A program made the translations under genes and the position numbers. Source: Paenibacillus sp. FSL R5-0623 (GTDB taxonomy: Bacteria; Bacillota; Bacilli; Paenibacillales; Paenibacillaceae). Taken from it: a stretch of DNA of 64,000 bases. The stretch covers positions 2,914,001 through 2,978,000 of the forward strand of contig NZ_CP150233.1 of assembly GCF_037974265.1 (NCBI RefSeq), given 5' to 3'. Position 1 is the stretch's first letter. Each line of letters starts with the position of its first letter. Positions 8,119 to 16,779 of the stretch are shown piece after piece. Under the pieces are notes generated by a model that was not told the origin of the DNA, made no database searches, and saw only the letters and a program-made list of their open reading frames with translations.

Positions 8119-9954
8119 ATGAAATATCGCAACATGGAAGATTGTATTAACGATCTGGAGCAGCACGGTCATTTGATTCGGGTCAAAGAAGAGGTTGATC
8201 CTCATCTGGAGATGGCAGCGATCCACATGAAAGTGCACGAGGCTAAAGGCCCGGCGTTGTTATTCGAAAATGTAAAAGGCTCAAAGTTCCAGGCCGTATC
8301 GAATCTGTTCGGCACGGTGGAACGAAGCAAATTCATGTTCCGCGGTACGCTGGAAGGCGTACAACGGGTCATGGCTGTTCGTGACGACCCCATGAAGGCG
8401 CTTAAGACGCCATTTCAGCATGTCCGCACAGGTCTAGCTGCGTGGCAGGCGCTGCCAAAACAGAAATCTATCAGCCTACCCGTGTCGGCACAAGAGATTC
8501 AAATCTCGGACTTGCCGCTCATCAAACACTGGCCAATGGACGGTGGGGCATTTGTGACCCTACCACAGGTTTATTCGGAAGATCCGGACAAACCAGGCAT
8601 CATGAATTCAAACTTGGGGATGTACCGGGTTCAACTAGATGGCAATGATTTTGAAATGAACAAGGAAATAGGGTTACACTATCAGATTCATCGCGGAATC
8701 GGTATACATCAAGCCAAAGCCGTTAAAAAGGGAGAAGCACTGAAAGTCAGTATTTTCATTGGGGGTCCACCCGCACATACGCTTTCAGCGGTGATGCCTT
8801 TGCCTGAAGGACTAAGTGAGATGACATTTGCCGGTCTGCTCGCTGGACGTCGCTTCCGGTACAGTTACAAGGACGGATATTGCATCAGTAATGATGCTGA
8901 TTTTGTCATCACAGGTGATATCTACCCAGGCGAGACAAAACCTGAAGGTCCGTTCGGTGATCATCTGGGTTATTACAGTCTGACACATGAATTCCCGCTA
9001 ATGCGTGTGCATAAAGTCTATGCCAAACCTAATGCGATCTGGCCGTTTACGGTTGTTGGTCGTCCACCGCAAGAGGATACGGCTTTTGGTGATTTGATAC
9101 ATGAGATTACAGGAGACGCGATCAAACAGGAGATTCCAGGTGTTAAAGAAGTGCATGCGGTCGATGCGGCAGGAGTCCATCCATTACTGTTTGCCATTGG
9201 CAGTGAACGTTACACGCCGTATCAGACTGTAAAGCAGCCGACAGAGTTGCTTACGATTGCCAATCGTATTTTGGGTACGGGGCAGCTCAGTCTGGCGAAG
9301 TACCTGTTTATTACCGCTGAGGATCAGCAGCCTTTGGACACCCATAAGGAAGTTGAATTCCTGACCTATATCTTGGAGCGCATGGATATGCAGCGGGATA
9401 TTCATTTCTATACGCATACAACGATTGATACACTGGATTACTCGGGTACCGGGCTGAACAGCGGTAGCAAGGTTGTTTTTGCAGCGTATGGCGACAAGGT
9501 TCGGGACCTGTGCTCGGATGTGCCGGAGTCTTTGAAGAACATTCGCGGTTATGAAAATCCGCAGCTCATCATGCCAGGGATGGTTTCGATTCAGACATCG
9601 GCTTTCACAAGTTATGAGGATACAGCACAGGAGATGCAAGCATTCACGTCTCTATTGAAAGAACAGGGAGGTCTGAACTCGTGTCCGATGATCATCCTCT
9701 GTGATGACAGTTCGTTCCTGAGTGCTAATCTCAGCAACTTCTTGTGGACAACCTTTACTCGCAGCAACCCTTCACATGACATGTACGGGGTTAATAGCGG
9801 ATATGACCACAAGCATTGGGGCTGTGATCAGGTGATTATTGATGCACGTACCAAACCTCACCAGGCACCGCCGCTGATTCCCGATGCTTCGGTCGAGAAG
9901 AGCATTGAACGATTTTTTGTTAAAGGTGCTAGTCTGGGTTCGATCAAAATCTAA
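8119..9954 (+). CDS. UbiD-family decarboxylase
   Basis: About 611 residues of the UbiD family, which uses prenylated FMN with Mn2+ and K+ for reversible non-oxidative decarboxylation of aromatic or alpha,beta-unsaturated acids. Numbered from the proposed start, the catalytic region includes R170 (NLGMYRVQ) and the PEGPFGDHLGYY segment with E276 and D281 at the acidic catalytic positions. The longest reading frame begins at 8026, but TGGAG at 8107-8111 and the family N-terminus (MKYRNMEDCINDLEQ) support the ATG at 8119. No UbiX-type prenyltransferase, which makes the cofactor, is in the window. The physiological substrate, quinone precursor or aromatic acid, cannot be told. Confidence 0.85.
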   Translation: MKYRNMEDCINDLEQHGHLIRVKEEVDPHLEMAAIHMKVHEAKGPALLFENVKGSKFQAVSNLFGTVERSKFMFRGTLEGVQRVMAVRDDPMKALKTPFQHVRTGLAAWQALPKQKSISLPVSAQEIQISDLPLIKHWPMDGGAFVTLPQVYSEDPDKPGIMNSNLGMYRVQLDGNDFEMNKEIGLHYQIHRGIGIHQAKAVKKGEALKVSIFIGGPPAHTLSAVMPLPEGLSEMTFAGLLAGRRFRYSYKDGYCISNDADFVITGDIYPGETKPEGPFGDHLGYYSLTHEFPLMRVHKVYAKPNAIWPFTVVGRPPQEDTAFGDLIHEITGDAIKQEIPGVKEVHAVDAAGVHPLLFAIGSERYTPYQTVKQPTELLTIANRILGTGQLSLAKYLFITAEDQQPLDTHKEVEFLTYILERMDMQRDIHFYTHTTIDTLDYSGTGLNSGSKVVFAAYGDKVRDLCSDVPESLKNIRGYENPQLIMPGMVSIQTSAFTSYEDTAQEMQAFTSLLKEQGGLNSCPMIILCDDSSFLSANLSNFLWTTFTRSNPSHDMYGVNSGYDHKHWGCDQVIIDARTKPHQAPPLIPDASVEKSIERFFVKGASLGSIKI

Positions 9955-9968
9955 TTTGAGATGTCTTG

Positions 9969-9999
9969 AAGAAGTTCAAACGCAGCGTTTGAACTTCTT
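9969..9999 (+). terminator. Hairpin, probable terminator of the UbiD-type gene
   Basis: AAGAAGTTCAAACG and its exact complement flank a tiny loop, giving a 14-15 bp perfect stem 15 bp after the stop codon. The following T-run is short (CTTTGGCTT), so termination may be partial. Confidence 0.6.
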
Positions 10000-10200
10000 T
10001 GGCTTACTCTCAATGAGGCACAAAAGTGTGCAAAAGTTTAAAACCGGGACTAATTTGGATATTGGAGTGAGGATAAAGTCTTAGGTATTCGTATTTACCA
10101 TTGTGATTAAGGTCGTTTGAACTATGTATGAAATGAAGAATTATAACGATATAAAGAAGTATAGGTATTTTTGTGGCCCCGTTCCGTTGGGTGCTGTTAC

Positions 10201-10206
10201 TATAAT
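10201..10206 (+). promoter_or_regulatory. Candidate -10 element for the HD-GYP gene
   Basis: A perfect TATAAT 25 bp before the proposed TTG start. No convincing -35 hexamer lies 16-18 bp upstream, so activator dependence is possible. Confidence 0.35.
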
Positions 10207-10230
10207 GAATTGTTCAGGGGGAATACCGAT

Positions 10231-11316
10231 TTGAGAATCCATATTATGAACCTGCAAGACGGAGACCGTCTAACTGCAGATACATTCAGCGATGCAGGAT
10301 TACACGTTCTCGGGAAGGGAACTGTGATCAAAGGTGAGGATATCACCTTGCTTATGCAGCACCGTGTAGATTATGTAGATATTGAATCACGCGAAGAAGA
10401 AATCACTGAAGCAGAATTTTTTGCTGCAGCGGCAAAACATGCTTCCGGGATAACTACGAAGGAAGAACCGCCTGAAGAAGAGCTGAAGTCCCAGTTTATT
10501 CAGACTGTACATAATTATCAAAATGCTTTTCTCGAAGCTCTAACCGTTGGCAAGTTCAACGCCACCATGGTGGATGATGCACTGCAACCGATGGTTGAGG
10601 GACTGGATGAGCAGAAAGATGTCGTTCATCTCCTGATGATGCTGGAGCGGGATGACGTCAATAACTATACACATTCAATTCAGGTAGGATTGTTGTCCTT
10701 CTACCTTGCGAACTGGCTTGGATATTCTCAGAAGGAGAGTTATCAGATTAGTCGCGGTGGTTATCTGCATGACATCGGAAAGTGCAAAGTATCCCACCGG
10801 ATTCGGAACAAAACAGAACCGTTGACGGCTGATGAGCAGCTTGAGATGCAGCGTCACACCATATATGGCCATGAAATTATCAAAAATTCGATGACGGATG
10901 AAGCGACAGCACTGGTCGCTCTGCAGCATCACGAACGGGAAGATGGGTCGGGTTATCCGATGCAACTGGAGAAAAGTGAAATTCATCCATATACACAGAT
11001 TGTATCTGTAGCGGATATCTATATCGGTATGAGATCAGGGAATCACGGAGGAAGCAATCCAAATCTGATCAACAACCTTAGAGATATCTATGGAATGGGA
11101 TTTGGTAAATTGAATGAAAAACCGGTTCAGGCATTGATGCAGCATTTGCTTCCTAATTTCATCGGGAAACAGGTTCTGCTCAGCAATGGGGAAAAAGGTG
11201 TGATTGTCATGAACAATACGTCTGATATTTTCAAACCACTCATCAAAGTGGAGTCTGAAGAATATCGCGATCTCTCCAAAGAGCGTACGCTTGCCATTGA
11301 TGAATTGCTTATTTAA
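10231..11316 (+). CDS. HD-GYP domain protein, probable cyclic-di-GMP phosphodiesterase
   Basis: About 361 residues. The N-terminal part (about 1-110) resembles the small domain found before many HD-GYP modules. The HD-GYP domain follows, with HD in GGYLHDIGKC, a downstream H in HTIYGHEII, and the diagnostic HHEREDGSGYP. These residues hold the metal centre that linearises c-di-GMP. The longest frame starts at TTG 10171, but AGGGGGA at 10216-10222 fits a TTG start at 10231 with 8 bp spacing, giving MRIHIMNLQDGDRL. No membrane segment or sensor domain is seen, so it is a cytoplasmic enzyme. It has its own -10 element and terminator, so it is probably monocistronic. Confidence 0.88.
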   Translation: MRIHIMNLQDGDRLTADTFSDAGLHVLGKGTVIKGEDITLLMQHRVDYVDIESREEEITEAEFFAAAAKHASGITTKEEPPEEELKSQFIQTVHNYQNAFLEALTVGKFNATMVDDALQPMVEGLDEQKDVVHLLMMLERDDVNNYTHSIQVGLLSFYLANWLGYSQKESYQISRGGYLHDIGKCKVSHRIRNKTEPLTADEQLEMQRHTIYGHEIIKNSMTDEATALVALQHHEREDGSGYPMQLEKSEIHPYTQIVSVADIYIGMRSGNHGGSNPNLINNLRDIYGMGFGKLNEKPVQALMQHLLPNFIGKQVLLSNGEKGVIVMNNTSDIFKPLIKVESEEYRDLSKERTLAIDELLI

Positions 11317-11348
11317 TCTAAATATAATCTGTATTCCTTACTTATATT

Positions 11349-11391
11349 GAAAACGGGCCTCCTGTACTAAGACAGGGGACCCGTTTTTTGT
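11349..11391 (+). terminator. Rho-independent terminator after the HD-GYP gene
   Basis: AAAACGGG-CCTCCTGT pairs with ACAGGGGACCCGTTTT around a small loop and is followed by T's. Confidence 0.85.
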
Positions 11392-11476
11392 TATATCATC
11401 TAGATGTGTTGTTCGACCAAGGAAGCAAGCGTATACTTTGCAAAGACCTTATTATTCCTGCCAAGGAGTGATCGCC

Positions 11477-11932
11477 ATGATTGAAGTTTCAACCGAGATT
11501 ACGATACATGCCTCGATTGAACGATGCTTTGACTATGCCCGGAATATTGATGTACATACTCAGACCGTCTGGCAACATACGAGAGAGCGAGCAGTTGCAG
11601 GGGTAACCACAGGAAGAATTGGAGCAGGGGATACCGTTACATTTCAGGCTACTCATTTTGGAGTCAGACAGAAGCTGAAGTCCCGGATCGTGCAGTTTGA
11701 ACGACCTTTCCTCTTTGTGGATCAGATGGAGAAAGGGGCTTTTAAGAGCATGCGACATGAACATCATTTTAGCGTAATTGGGGATCAGATGACTTGCATG
11801 AGAGACACACTTCGATTCGAAGCTCCACTTGGATTGCTGGGATGGGCAACGGAGCGACTTGTGCTGAAGAGATACATGCAGGCATTTCTGGAGGATCGTA
11901 ATCGTAAGCTCAAAGATATGCTTGAGCAGTAG
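11477..11932 (+). CDS. SRPBCC-family protein (polyketide cyclase/START-like fold)
   Basis: About 151 residues. The opening IEVSTEITIHASIERCFDYARNIDVH and the later DTLRFEAPLGLLGWATERLVLKRYM segment are typical of SRPBCC ligand-binding folds, which hold hydrophobic ligands in a deep cavity. No catalytic residue can be named. AGGAGTG at 11464-11470 supports the ATG at 11477 over the upstream in-frame start at 11438. A 52-residue membrane protein gene follows after 35 bp and may be co-transcribed. Confidence 0.8.
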   Translation: MIEVSTEITIHASIERCFDYARNIDVHTQTVWQHTRERAVAGVTTGRIGAGDTVTFQATHFGVRQKLKSRIVQFERPFLFVDQMEKGAFKSMRHEHHFSVIGDQMTCMRDTLRFEAPLGLLGWATERLVLKRYMQAFLEDRNRKLKDMLEQ

Positions 11933-11967
11933 CCAGAATTGAAAGGATAGAGGAGAGAAGACGTTTG

Positions 11968-12126
11968 ATGGATAATGAATATTATGTAGGTTGGGGCACA
12001 CTTGCCTTGATTAATGCCGGACTGGCTCAGGGAAAAAACAGAAGTGGTCGGAACTGGTTTCTGATTTCCCTGTTATTTGGTCCGTTGGCAACCCTTTTTA
12101 TAGTTGTCTGGAATAAACTGGACTAA
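11968..12126 (+). CDS. Small membrane protein of unknown function (52 aa)
   Basis: A short open frame from ATG 11968 to TAA 12124-12126. The protein begins MDNEYYVGWGTLALINAGLA and has a central basic segment (KNRSGRNW) followed by a hydrophobic stretch (FLISLLFGPLATLFIVVW, about residues 31-48) that would span the membrane. A GAGGAGAGAAG ribosome site (11950-11960) precedes it. Codon use looks like that of its neighbours. It ends one base before the convergent MFS gene. The GRNWFLISLLFGPLA pattern is one I associate with short uncharacterised membrane proteins. Confidence 0.65.
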   Translation: MDNEYYVGWGTLALINAGLAQGKNRSGRNWFLISLLFGPLATLFIVVWNKLD

Positions 12127-12127
12127 T

Positions 12128-13348
12128 TCAACGATCGAGATTCCGATGCATATAACAATCGATTATCCAGAACACAAGGGCTGCTGCACTAACGCCAGCA
12201 CCTAACCAGCATACGGCTGTCCAGCCCGCCCATGCATACACTTGGGTAGAAACAATGGAGCCAATCGCACTGCCGATGGAATAAAAGATCATATAGGCTG
12301 CCGTCAGGCGGCTCTGTGCTTCGGGGCGAACTTCGTAGATCAGGCTCTGGTTGGTAACATGTACAGCCTGCACGGCGAGATCGAGCAGGATAACACCCAG
12401 GATCAAGAACCAGAGAGAATGATGGACATAACCGATGGGCAGCCAGGATAAGAGCAGAATGACAAGGGCAACACCGGTTGTTTTCTGCCCAAGGCCCCGA
12501 TCGGCGAGTTTACCTGCACGGGCAGCGGCCAGTGCTCCAGCTGCTCCTGCCAGACCGAATGCACCTATGACCGTATGAGACAGGGACAGTGGAGGGCTAC
12601 TTAGTGGCAGAACCATGGAAGTCCACAAGATGCTGAAGGCTGTAAAAATCAGCATGGCGAGCACACCTCGTACTCGTAACACACGCAACTCACGGTACAG
12701 TTGCAAGACAGAACCGAGTAACTGGATATAACTTTGTTTTACTTGAGGAGATTGTTGCCTTGGGAGAACAAGATATAAGGCGACAATTCCGAGTAATGTA
12801 AGGCTGGAAGAGAAGAGATATACCGATCTCCAACCGAGCCAATCGTTCAGCGTACCTGCAACTGTTCGTGCAAGTAAAATGCCAATGACGATTCCGCTGG
12901 TTACCTGTCCGACAATGCGGCCACGTTCGGAAGGGTCTGCCAAGTGTGCAGCAAAGGCAACGAGCGTTTGCGTAATGACGGCTAATAATCCAACGACAGC
13001 CATCCCCATGAACAACAGGGAACTGGATTGTGCGGTTCCTACGATAACCAGTGCAAGTACGGACAAGAGCATTTGAATGATGATCAGCTTGCGGCGATTT
13101 AAGAGGTCACCAAGCGGAACGAGAAGGAACAGCCCCAAGGCATAACATATTTGAGTCACTGTGATGACAATCCCTATGGATGATGGAGAAAGGCTGAATT
13201 CTTGAGCGATGGAGTCCAGCAAAGGCTGAGCATAATAGATATTGGCGACCGCAAGTCCGCTGCACACGGCAAAGAGAAGAGCAACTAACCGTGACATGGC
13301 TGGACGATCCTTATTGGATAATTGTGCATCTGAAGAAGAAGTTTGCAT
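12128..13348 (-). CDS. MFS transporter, drug-efflux type
   Basis: A 406-residue membrane protein with about 12 hydrophobic segments. The loop between segments 2 and 3 carries the major-facilitator motif (LLVPLGDLLNRRKLI, around residue 80), and later segments include GIVIGILLARTVAGTL, a motif-C-like stretch of proton antiporters. It probably exports small toxic compounds by proton exchange. It is divergent from a TetR-type regulator at 13635. The two promoter regions each contain a near-identical TACTGATCGRTA box, so repression by that regulator is likely. The gene converges on the 52-residue ORF with one base between stops. Confidence 0.88.
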   Translation of the reverse strand: MQTSSSDAQLSNKDRPAMSRLVALLFAVCSGLAVANIYYAQPLLDSIAQEFSLSPSSIGIVITVTQICYALGLFLLVPLGDLLNRRKLIIIQMLLSVLALVIVGTAQSSSLLFMGMAVVGLLAVITQTLVAFAAHLADPSERGRIVGQVTSGIVIGILLARTVAGTLNDWLGWRSVYLFSSSLTLLGIVALYLVLPRQQSPQVKQSYIQLLGSVLQLYRELRVLRVRGVLAMLIFTAFSILWTSMVLPLSSPPLSLSHTVIGAFGLAGAAGALAAARAGKLADRGLGQKTTGVALVILLLSWLPIGYVHHSLWFLILGVILLDLAVQAVHVTNQSLIYEVRPEAQSRLTAAYMIFYSIGSAIGSIVSTQVYAWAGWTAVCWLGAGVSAAALVFWIIDCYMHRNLDR

Positions 13349-13373
13349 GAGTAGTTGTCACCTTTCTTTTATG

Positions 13374-13385
13374 TACTGATCGGTA
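13374..13385. promoter_or_regulatory. Candidate TetR-type operator, MFS side
   Basis: TACTGATCGGTA, an imperfect palindrome (consensus TACYGATCRGTA) 26 bp upstream of the MFS start codon. It matches the box at 13605-13616 in 11 of 12 bases. Confidence 0.6.
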
Positions 13386-13449
13386 TGTTATGTTTCGGGA
13401 TAACCATACTTTATTTGCGTGAATTCTGTCAACAGAGATTTAGTTGAGG

Positions 13450-13532
13450 GTTAAACTAAAGATTATTTACCCAGAGAATACGACGACAAAATAACCATGT
13501 GATCACTTCTGTTCCAGATTTTTCGAATCATT
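13450..13532 (+). repeat. Partial, diverged third copy of the hairpin-rich repeat
   Basis: GTTAAACTAAAGATTATTTAC at 13450-13470, then an ACGACGACA-AAATAACC segment, then a CTGTTCCAGATTTTTCGAAT-like segment, match the left part of the copies at 40951 and 43216 in the same order. The right half is absent. It lies between the MFS and TetR genes. Confidence 0.55.
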
Positions 13533-13604
13533 TATAGCTAAAAAGCTCCTTTCCGGTTATTAGGTTTTGATTTTGTAATATAAGTGAGATTACAATATAA
13601 TAAA

Positions 13605-13616
13605 TACTGATCGATA
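13605..13616. promoter_or_regulatory. Candidate TetR-type operator, regulator side
   Basis: TACTGATCGATA, 18 bp before the ATG of the TetR-type gene. It would allow autoregulation and matches the box in front of the MFS gene. Confidence 0.6.
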
Positions 13617-13634
13617 CATAAAGAGGTGGATTGT

Positions 13635-14216
13635 ATGGTTAGACAACGGGAATTTGATACGGATAAAGCACTCGATGCAGCGATGCATACGTTTTGGGAC
13701 AAGGGATTCGAAGCGTCATCTTTAAATGACTTGACGACCGCAATGGGCATACAACGTCCCAGTCTGTACGCGGCTTTTGGCGATAAAAAGGAATTGTTTG
13801 AAACAGCACTTCGCAGGTATACCTCTCAGCATGCGGCTCAAGTCAGAGCCAGACTTCAACAGGGCTCCTCCGTGCGGGAAGCCTTTCGTGGATTGTTTGA
13901 ACACATTGGAGCAGAGGGGAGTGTGACCGAGCCTAGTCACGGCTGTTTTTGCATTAATACGATGGTTGAGCTGGCTCCCCATGATCCCAAATTCGCTGTC
14001 CTTACACGGGAGCATCAGATGTACCTGGGTGTACTTTTCAAAGAAACGATAGAACGAGGGCAACAGAGCGGGGAGTTGTCTACTGACATGAACGCGAGTA
14101 CGGTCGCACAGTCTCTGGTAGTATCCATGATTGGACTGACTGTCTTGATGAAATCAGGACCGGATCGCTTGTTTGTGGAGCAGAGCATCCAGGTTACGCT
14201 GTCTTTGTTACAGTAA
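13635..14216 (+). CDS. TetR/AcrR-family transcriptional regulator
   Basis: 193 residues. The N-terminal helix-turn-helix includes ALDAAMHTFWDKGFEASSLNDLTTAMGIQRPSLYAAFGDKKEL (split: AAMHTFWDKGFEASS, LTTAMGIQRPSLYAAFGDK, about residues 12-56); the C-terminal half is helical and would bind an inducer. AGAGGTGG at 13622-13629 fits the ATG at 13635; an in-frame GTG at 13626 lies inside the ribosome site. It is divergent from the MFS exporter, and the shared TACTGATCGRTA boxes suggest it represses both itself and the exporter. The ligand is unknown. Confidence 0.9.
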   Translation: MVRQREFDTDKALDAAMHTFWDKGFEASSLNDLTTAMGIQRPSLYAAFGDKKELFETALRRYTSQHAAQVRARLQQGSSVREAFRGLFEHIGAEGSVTEPSHGCFCINTMVELAPHDPKFAVLTREHQMYLGVLFKETIERGQQSGELSTDMNASTVAQSLVVSMIGLTVLMKSGPDRLFVEQSIQVTLSLLQ

Positions 14217-14295
14217 TCGGAATGATACTTTTGAAAGTGATGCGGAGTTGCTACAATATGTTTAAGAAATGAGCAGATATAGGAGGAGATTAGAA

Positions 14296-15264
14296 ATGAA
14301 TACGAAGTTGCGCTGTGCTGTTTTGGATGACTATCAGAACGTTGCGCTGACGTCGGCGGATTGGGGTCCGTTGATGGATCAGGTGGAGATTCAGACATTC
14401 AACAACTATATGGGCTCGGAAGATAAAGTCATTCAGGAATTGCAGGATTTCGATATTGTGGTGCTGATGCGGGAACGTACACCGTTTCCGGAGAAGGTCA
14501 TTTCACAGCTTCCTAGGCTAAAACTTCTGATTACAAGTGGTATGCGCAACGCGTCGATAGATCTCAAGGCTGCAGAGAAGAACGGGATTATTGTGTGTGG
14601 AACCGAGGGAAGCTCTAATCCGCCGACGGAGCTTACATGGGCACTGATTCTAGGTCTGTCCAGACAACTGGTTACGGAAAATAATGCACTTCGCTCCAAT
14701 CGAAACTGGCAGAGCACTGTAGGGCTGGATTTGCATGGGAGAACACTTGGATTGATCGGTTTGGGCAAAATAGGTACTCGCATGGCTGAGATCGCACAAG
14801 CATTCGGCATGAATGTGATGGCCTGGAGCGAGAATCTAACACAAGAGAAAGCCGAAAAACATGGTGTAACTTGGTCCGAGACCAAGGAGCAATTGCTTGC
14901 ACAGAGCGACATTGTATCCATTCATCTAGTATTGAGTGATCGTACGCGGAATCTGATCGGACAAGCCGAATTTCAACTAATGAAATCGAGTGCGCTACTC
15001 ATCAATACGTCACGAGCGGGCATTGTTGATCAGGAAGCTATGGTGGAGGCATTGCAGCGTGGTGTGATTGCTGGTGCGGGTCTGGATGTATATGAGCAGG
15101 AACCACTACCAGTTAACCATGTGATGCGAACATTGCCCAACGTTCTTGCCACACCGCATCTGGGTTATGTGACTCGTGGCAATTATGAAATCTATTATAA
15201 TCATACCGTAGAGAATATAGCGATGTTCCTGAAGGGAACACCAATCAGGCAACTGCATTCTTAG
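14296..15264 (+). CDS. D-isomer-specific 2-hydroxyacid dehydrogenase
   Basis: 322 residues of the D-2-hydroxyacid dehydrogenase family, which reduce 2-keto acids with NAD(P)H or run the reverse reaction. The NAD-binding motif is LGLIGLGKIGTRMAEIA (about residues 145-161). The catalytic arginine lies in LINTSRAGIVD, the conserved glutamate in GLDVYEQEPL, and the active-site histidine in LATPHLGYVT. AGGAGGAG at 14281-14288 places the start at ATG 14296, not at the upstream frame opening at 14269. The family includes glycerate, phosphoglycerate and lactate dehydrogenases; the substrate cannot be chosen here. It is monocistronic with a terminator shared with the convergent LacI gene. Confidence 0.88.
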   Translation: MNTKLRCAVLDDYQNVALTSADWGPLMDQVEIQTFNNYMGSEDKVIQELQDFDIVVLMRERTPFPEKVISQLPRLKLLITSGMRNASIDLKAAEKNGIIVCGTEGSSNPPTELTWALILGLSRQLVTENNALRSNRNWQSTVGLDLHGRTLGLIGLGKIGTRMAEIAQAFGMNVMAWSENLTQEKAEKHGVTWSETKEQLLAQSDIVSIHLVLSDRTRNLIGQAEFQLMKSSALLINTSRAGIVDQEAMVEALQRGVIAGAGLDVYEQEPLPVNHVMRTLPNVLATPHLGYVTRGNYEIYYNHTVENIAMFLKGTPIRQLHS

Positions 15265-15325
15265 AATGAACGTATGCGGAGTATGACTCGGCTATAATTA
15301 TATAGAATCAACGATAACGACAAAT

Positions 15326-15369
15326 AAGGTGCTGCCAGGAAAGAGTTAGTCCTGAGCAACACCTTTTTA
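15326..15369. terminator. Terminator between the dehydrogenase and LacI genes
   Basis: AAGGTGCTGCCAGG pairs with CCTGAGCAACACCTT, followed by T's on the + strand; A's precede it, so it may serve both convergent genes. The stem is imperfect. Confidence 0.7.
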
Positions 15370-15404
15370 GTATATCTGTGTAGTAGAACAAATGAAGGAA
15401 TAGC

Positions 15405-16442
15405 TTAACTGTGTGGTCCTCGCTGGGAAGAATGAATCATGGCGACGCTTGATTCACGAACGATTAAGCGTGGTTCAAACTGGATGTGTTCGTAATCGGT
15501 CGTATTCATCTCCCGAATTCGTTTTAACAACAGCTCGGTAGCAAGTCTGGCGACTTCTTCGCCCATAATGGACACGGAACTGATCTGAGGAGACGTGACA
15601 GTCGTCCATTGATTGTTATCCACACCCACAACAGCCACATCTTCAGGTACACGAATCCCTAACTCCTTGAACCGATTAACCAATCCGATGGCAACCATAT
15701 CATTAATGGCATAGACCGCATCTGGCATATGCGTAAGTCCATAGAAATAATCTGCAGCATTAGCGCCTGTATTTAATGAAAAGTCCTCACCAAAGTAGAC
15801 GAGAGAAATGTCCACATGGCCTACGGCTTGCTCATACGCACGAAAGCGTTCTTCAATAATGTCCTTCGGTGCACCGGCATATGCGATTCGAGTCCGGCCG
15901 ATTTTGAACAGATGCTCCATCACCAATTTGCCTTCAGGTTGAGACAAAGAGACGATATCTGCCTTCATGCCAGGTTCCAGTTTTTTGCCGTAATTAATCA
16001 TGGAGATAGGGAGCGGCGCTTTATCAATCAGTCCGGGTAACGTTTTGGGGTACGCCAGAGGCATGAAGATCAGTCCGTCCACATGCAATTTTTTGACATT
16101 ACGAATGGTTTCAAGCTCCGTTCTGGCATTGCCTGCCGTATTGATCTGCACGACATGGTACCCATGCTGCTTCGCCGTTTGCTCTACAGACCAGGAGATT
16201 TCCGGAATGATGGCGTTACGTATGTCGGGTACCACGAGCGCGATCTGGTGCGTTTGCCGGATTTTCAGACTCTGTGCCGAGGTGTTGGGTACAAACCCCA
16301 GTTCTTCAATGGCCTGCATCACTTTATCTCGTGTTTTACTGCTGATGCCTTCTGAATTGTTGATGGCCCTGGATACGGTAGCGATGCCCACGCCGGCACG
16401 CTCTGCAACGTCCTTGATCGTAAGTTTCTGTTCTTTCCTCAA
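15405..16442 (-). CDS. LacI-family transcriptional repressor
   Basis: 345 residues. The N-terminal helix-turn-helix and hinge (TIKDVAERAGVGIATVSRAI, residues 8-27) is followed by a periplasmic-binding-protein-like effector domain. A near-palindrome TCGGAAACGATTCCGA lies 21 bp upstream of its start, and a perfect palindrome CGGAAACGTTTCCG lies before the divergent 2,3-butanediol dehydrogenase gene, so it most likely represses both. The effector is probably a sugar or related metabolite but cannot be named. This is not CcpA: it lacks the context, and the boxes deviate from the cre consensus at their outer bases. Confidence 0.9.
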   Translation of the reverse strand: MRKEQKLTIKDVAERAGVGIATVSRAINNSEGISSKTRDKVMQAIEELGFVPNTSAQSLKIRQTHQIALVVPDIRNAIIPEISWSVEQTAKQHGYHVVQINTAGNARTELETIRNVKKLHVDGLIFMPLAYPKTLPGLIDKAPLPISMINYGKKLEPGMKADIVSLSQPEGKLVMEHLFKIGRTRIAYAGAPKDIIEERFRAYEQAVGHVDISLVYFGEDFSLNTGANAADYFYGLTHMPDAVYAINDMVAIGLVNRFKELGIRVPEDVAVVGVDNNQWTTVTSPQISSVSIMGEEVARLATELLLKRIREMNTTDYEHIQFEPRLIVRESSVAMIHSSQRGPHS

Positions 16443-16462
16443 TGTACAGTTACCTCACTTTA

Positions 16463-16478
16463 TCGGAAACGATTCCGA
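16463..16478. promoter_or_regulatory. Candidate LacI-family operator, repressor side
   Basis: TCGGAAACGATTCCGA, one central mismatch from a perfect palindrome, just upstream of the repressor start codon; implies autoregulation. Confidence 0.65.
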
Positions 16479-16743
16479 ATTATTAGGAATATGTATGAAC
16501 TTCACGATAGTTATATAACTTGATTATAACATTTGAACAATGAAGTATCCCGTGAAAGAGCCGGATTTATGGCGAGGCCTGATTAAATTTCAATGGGACT
16601 ACCATAATATTTGCCATAATATATGTTAATAACAAGGATTACATCGTTTGTAATACTGCTAAGATCACTTGAATTATAGTATAAGCATTCTTAAAGTGAA
16701 CTCGATATGATCACGAAATAGACATATTAGTGGAGAAATATGT

Positions 16744-16772
16744 TTGACAGCGTATCTAAAATGTGACATATT
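16744..16772 (+). promoter_or_regulatory. Candidate promoter for the butanediol dehydrogenase gene
   Basis: A perfect -35 TTGACA at 16744-16749 with a weak -10 (CATATT at 16767-16772, 17 bp spacing). The operator at 16780-16793 sits just downstream, where a bound repressor would block initiation. Confidence 0.4.
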
Positions 16773-16779
16773 TAATTTA

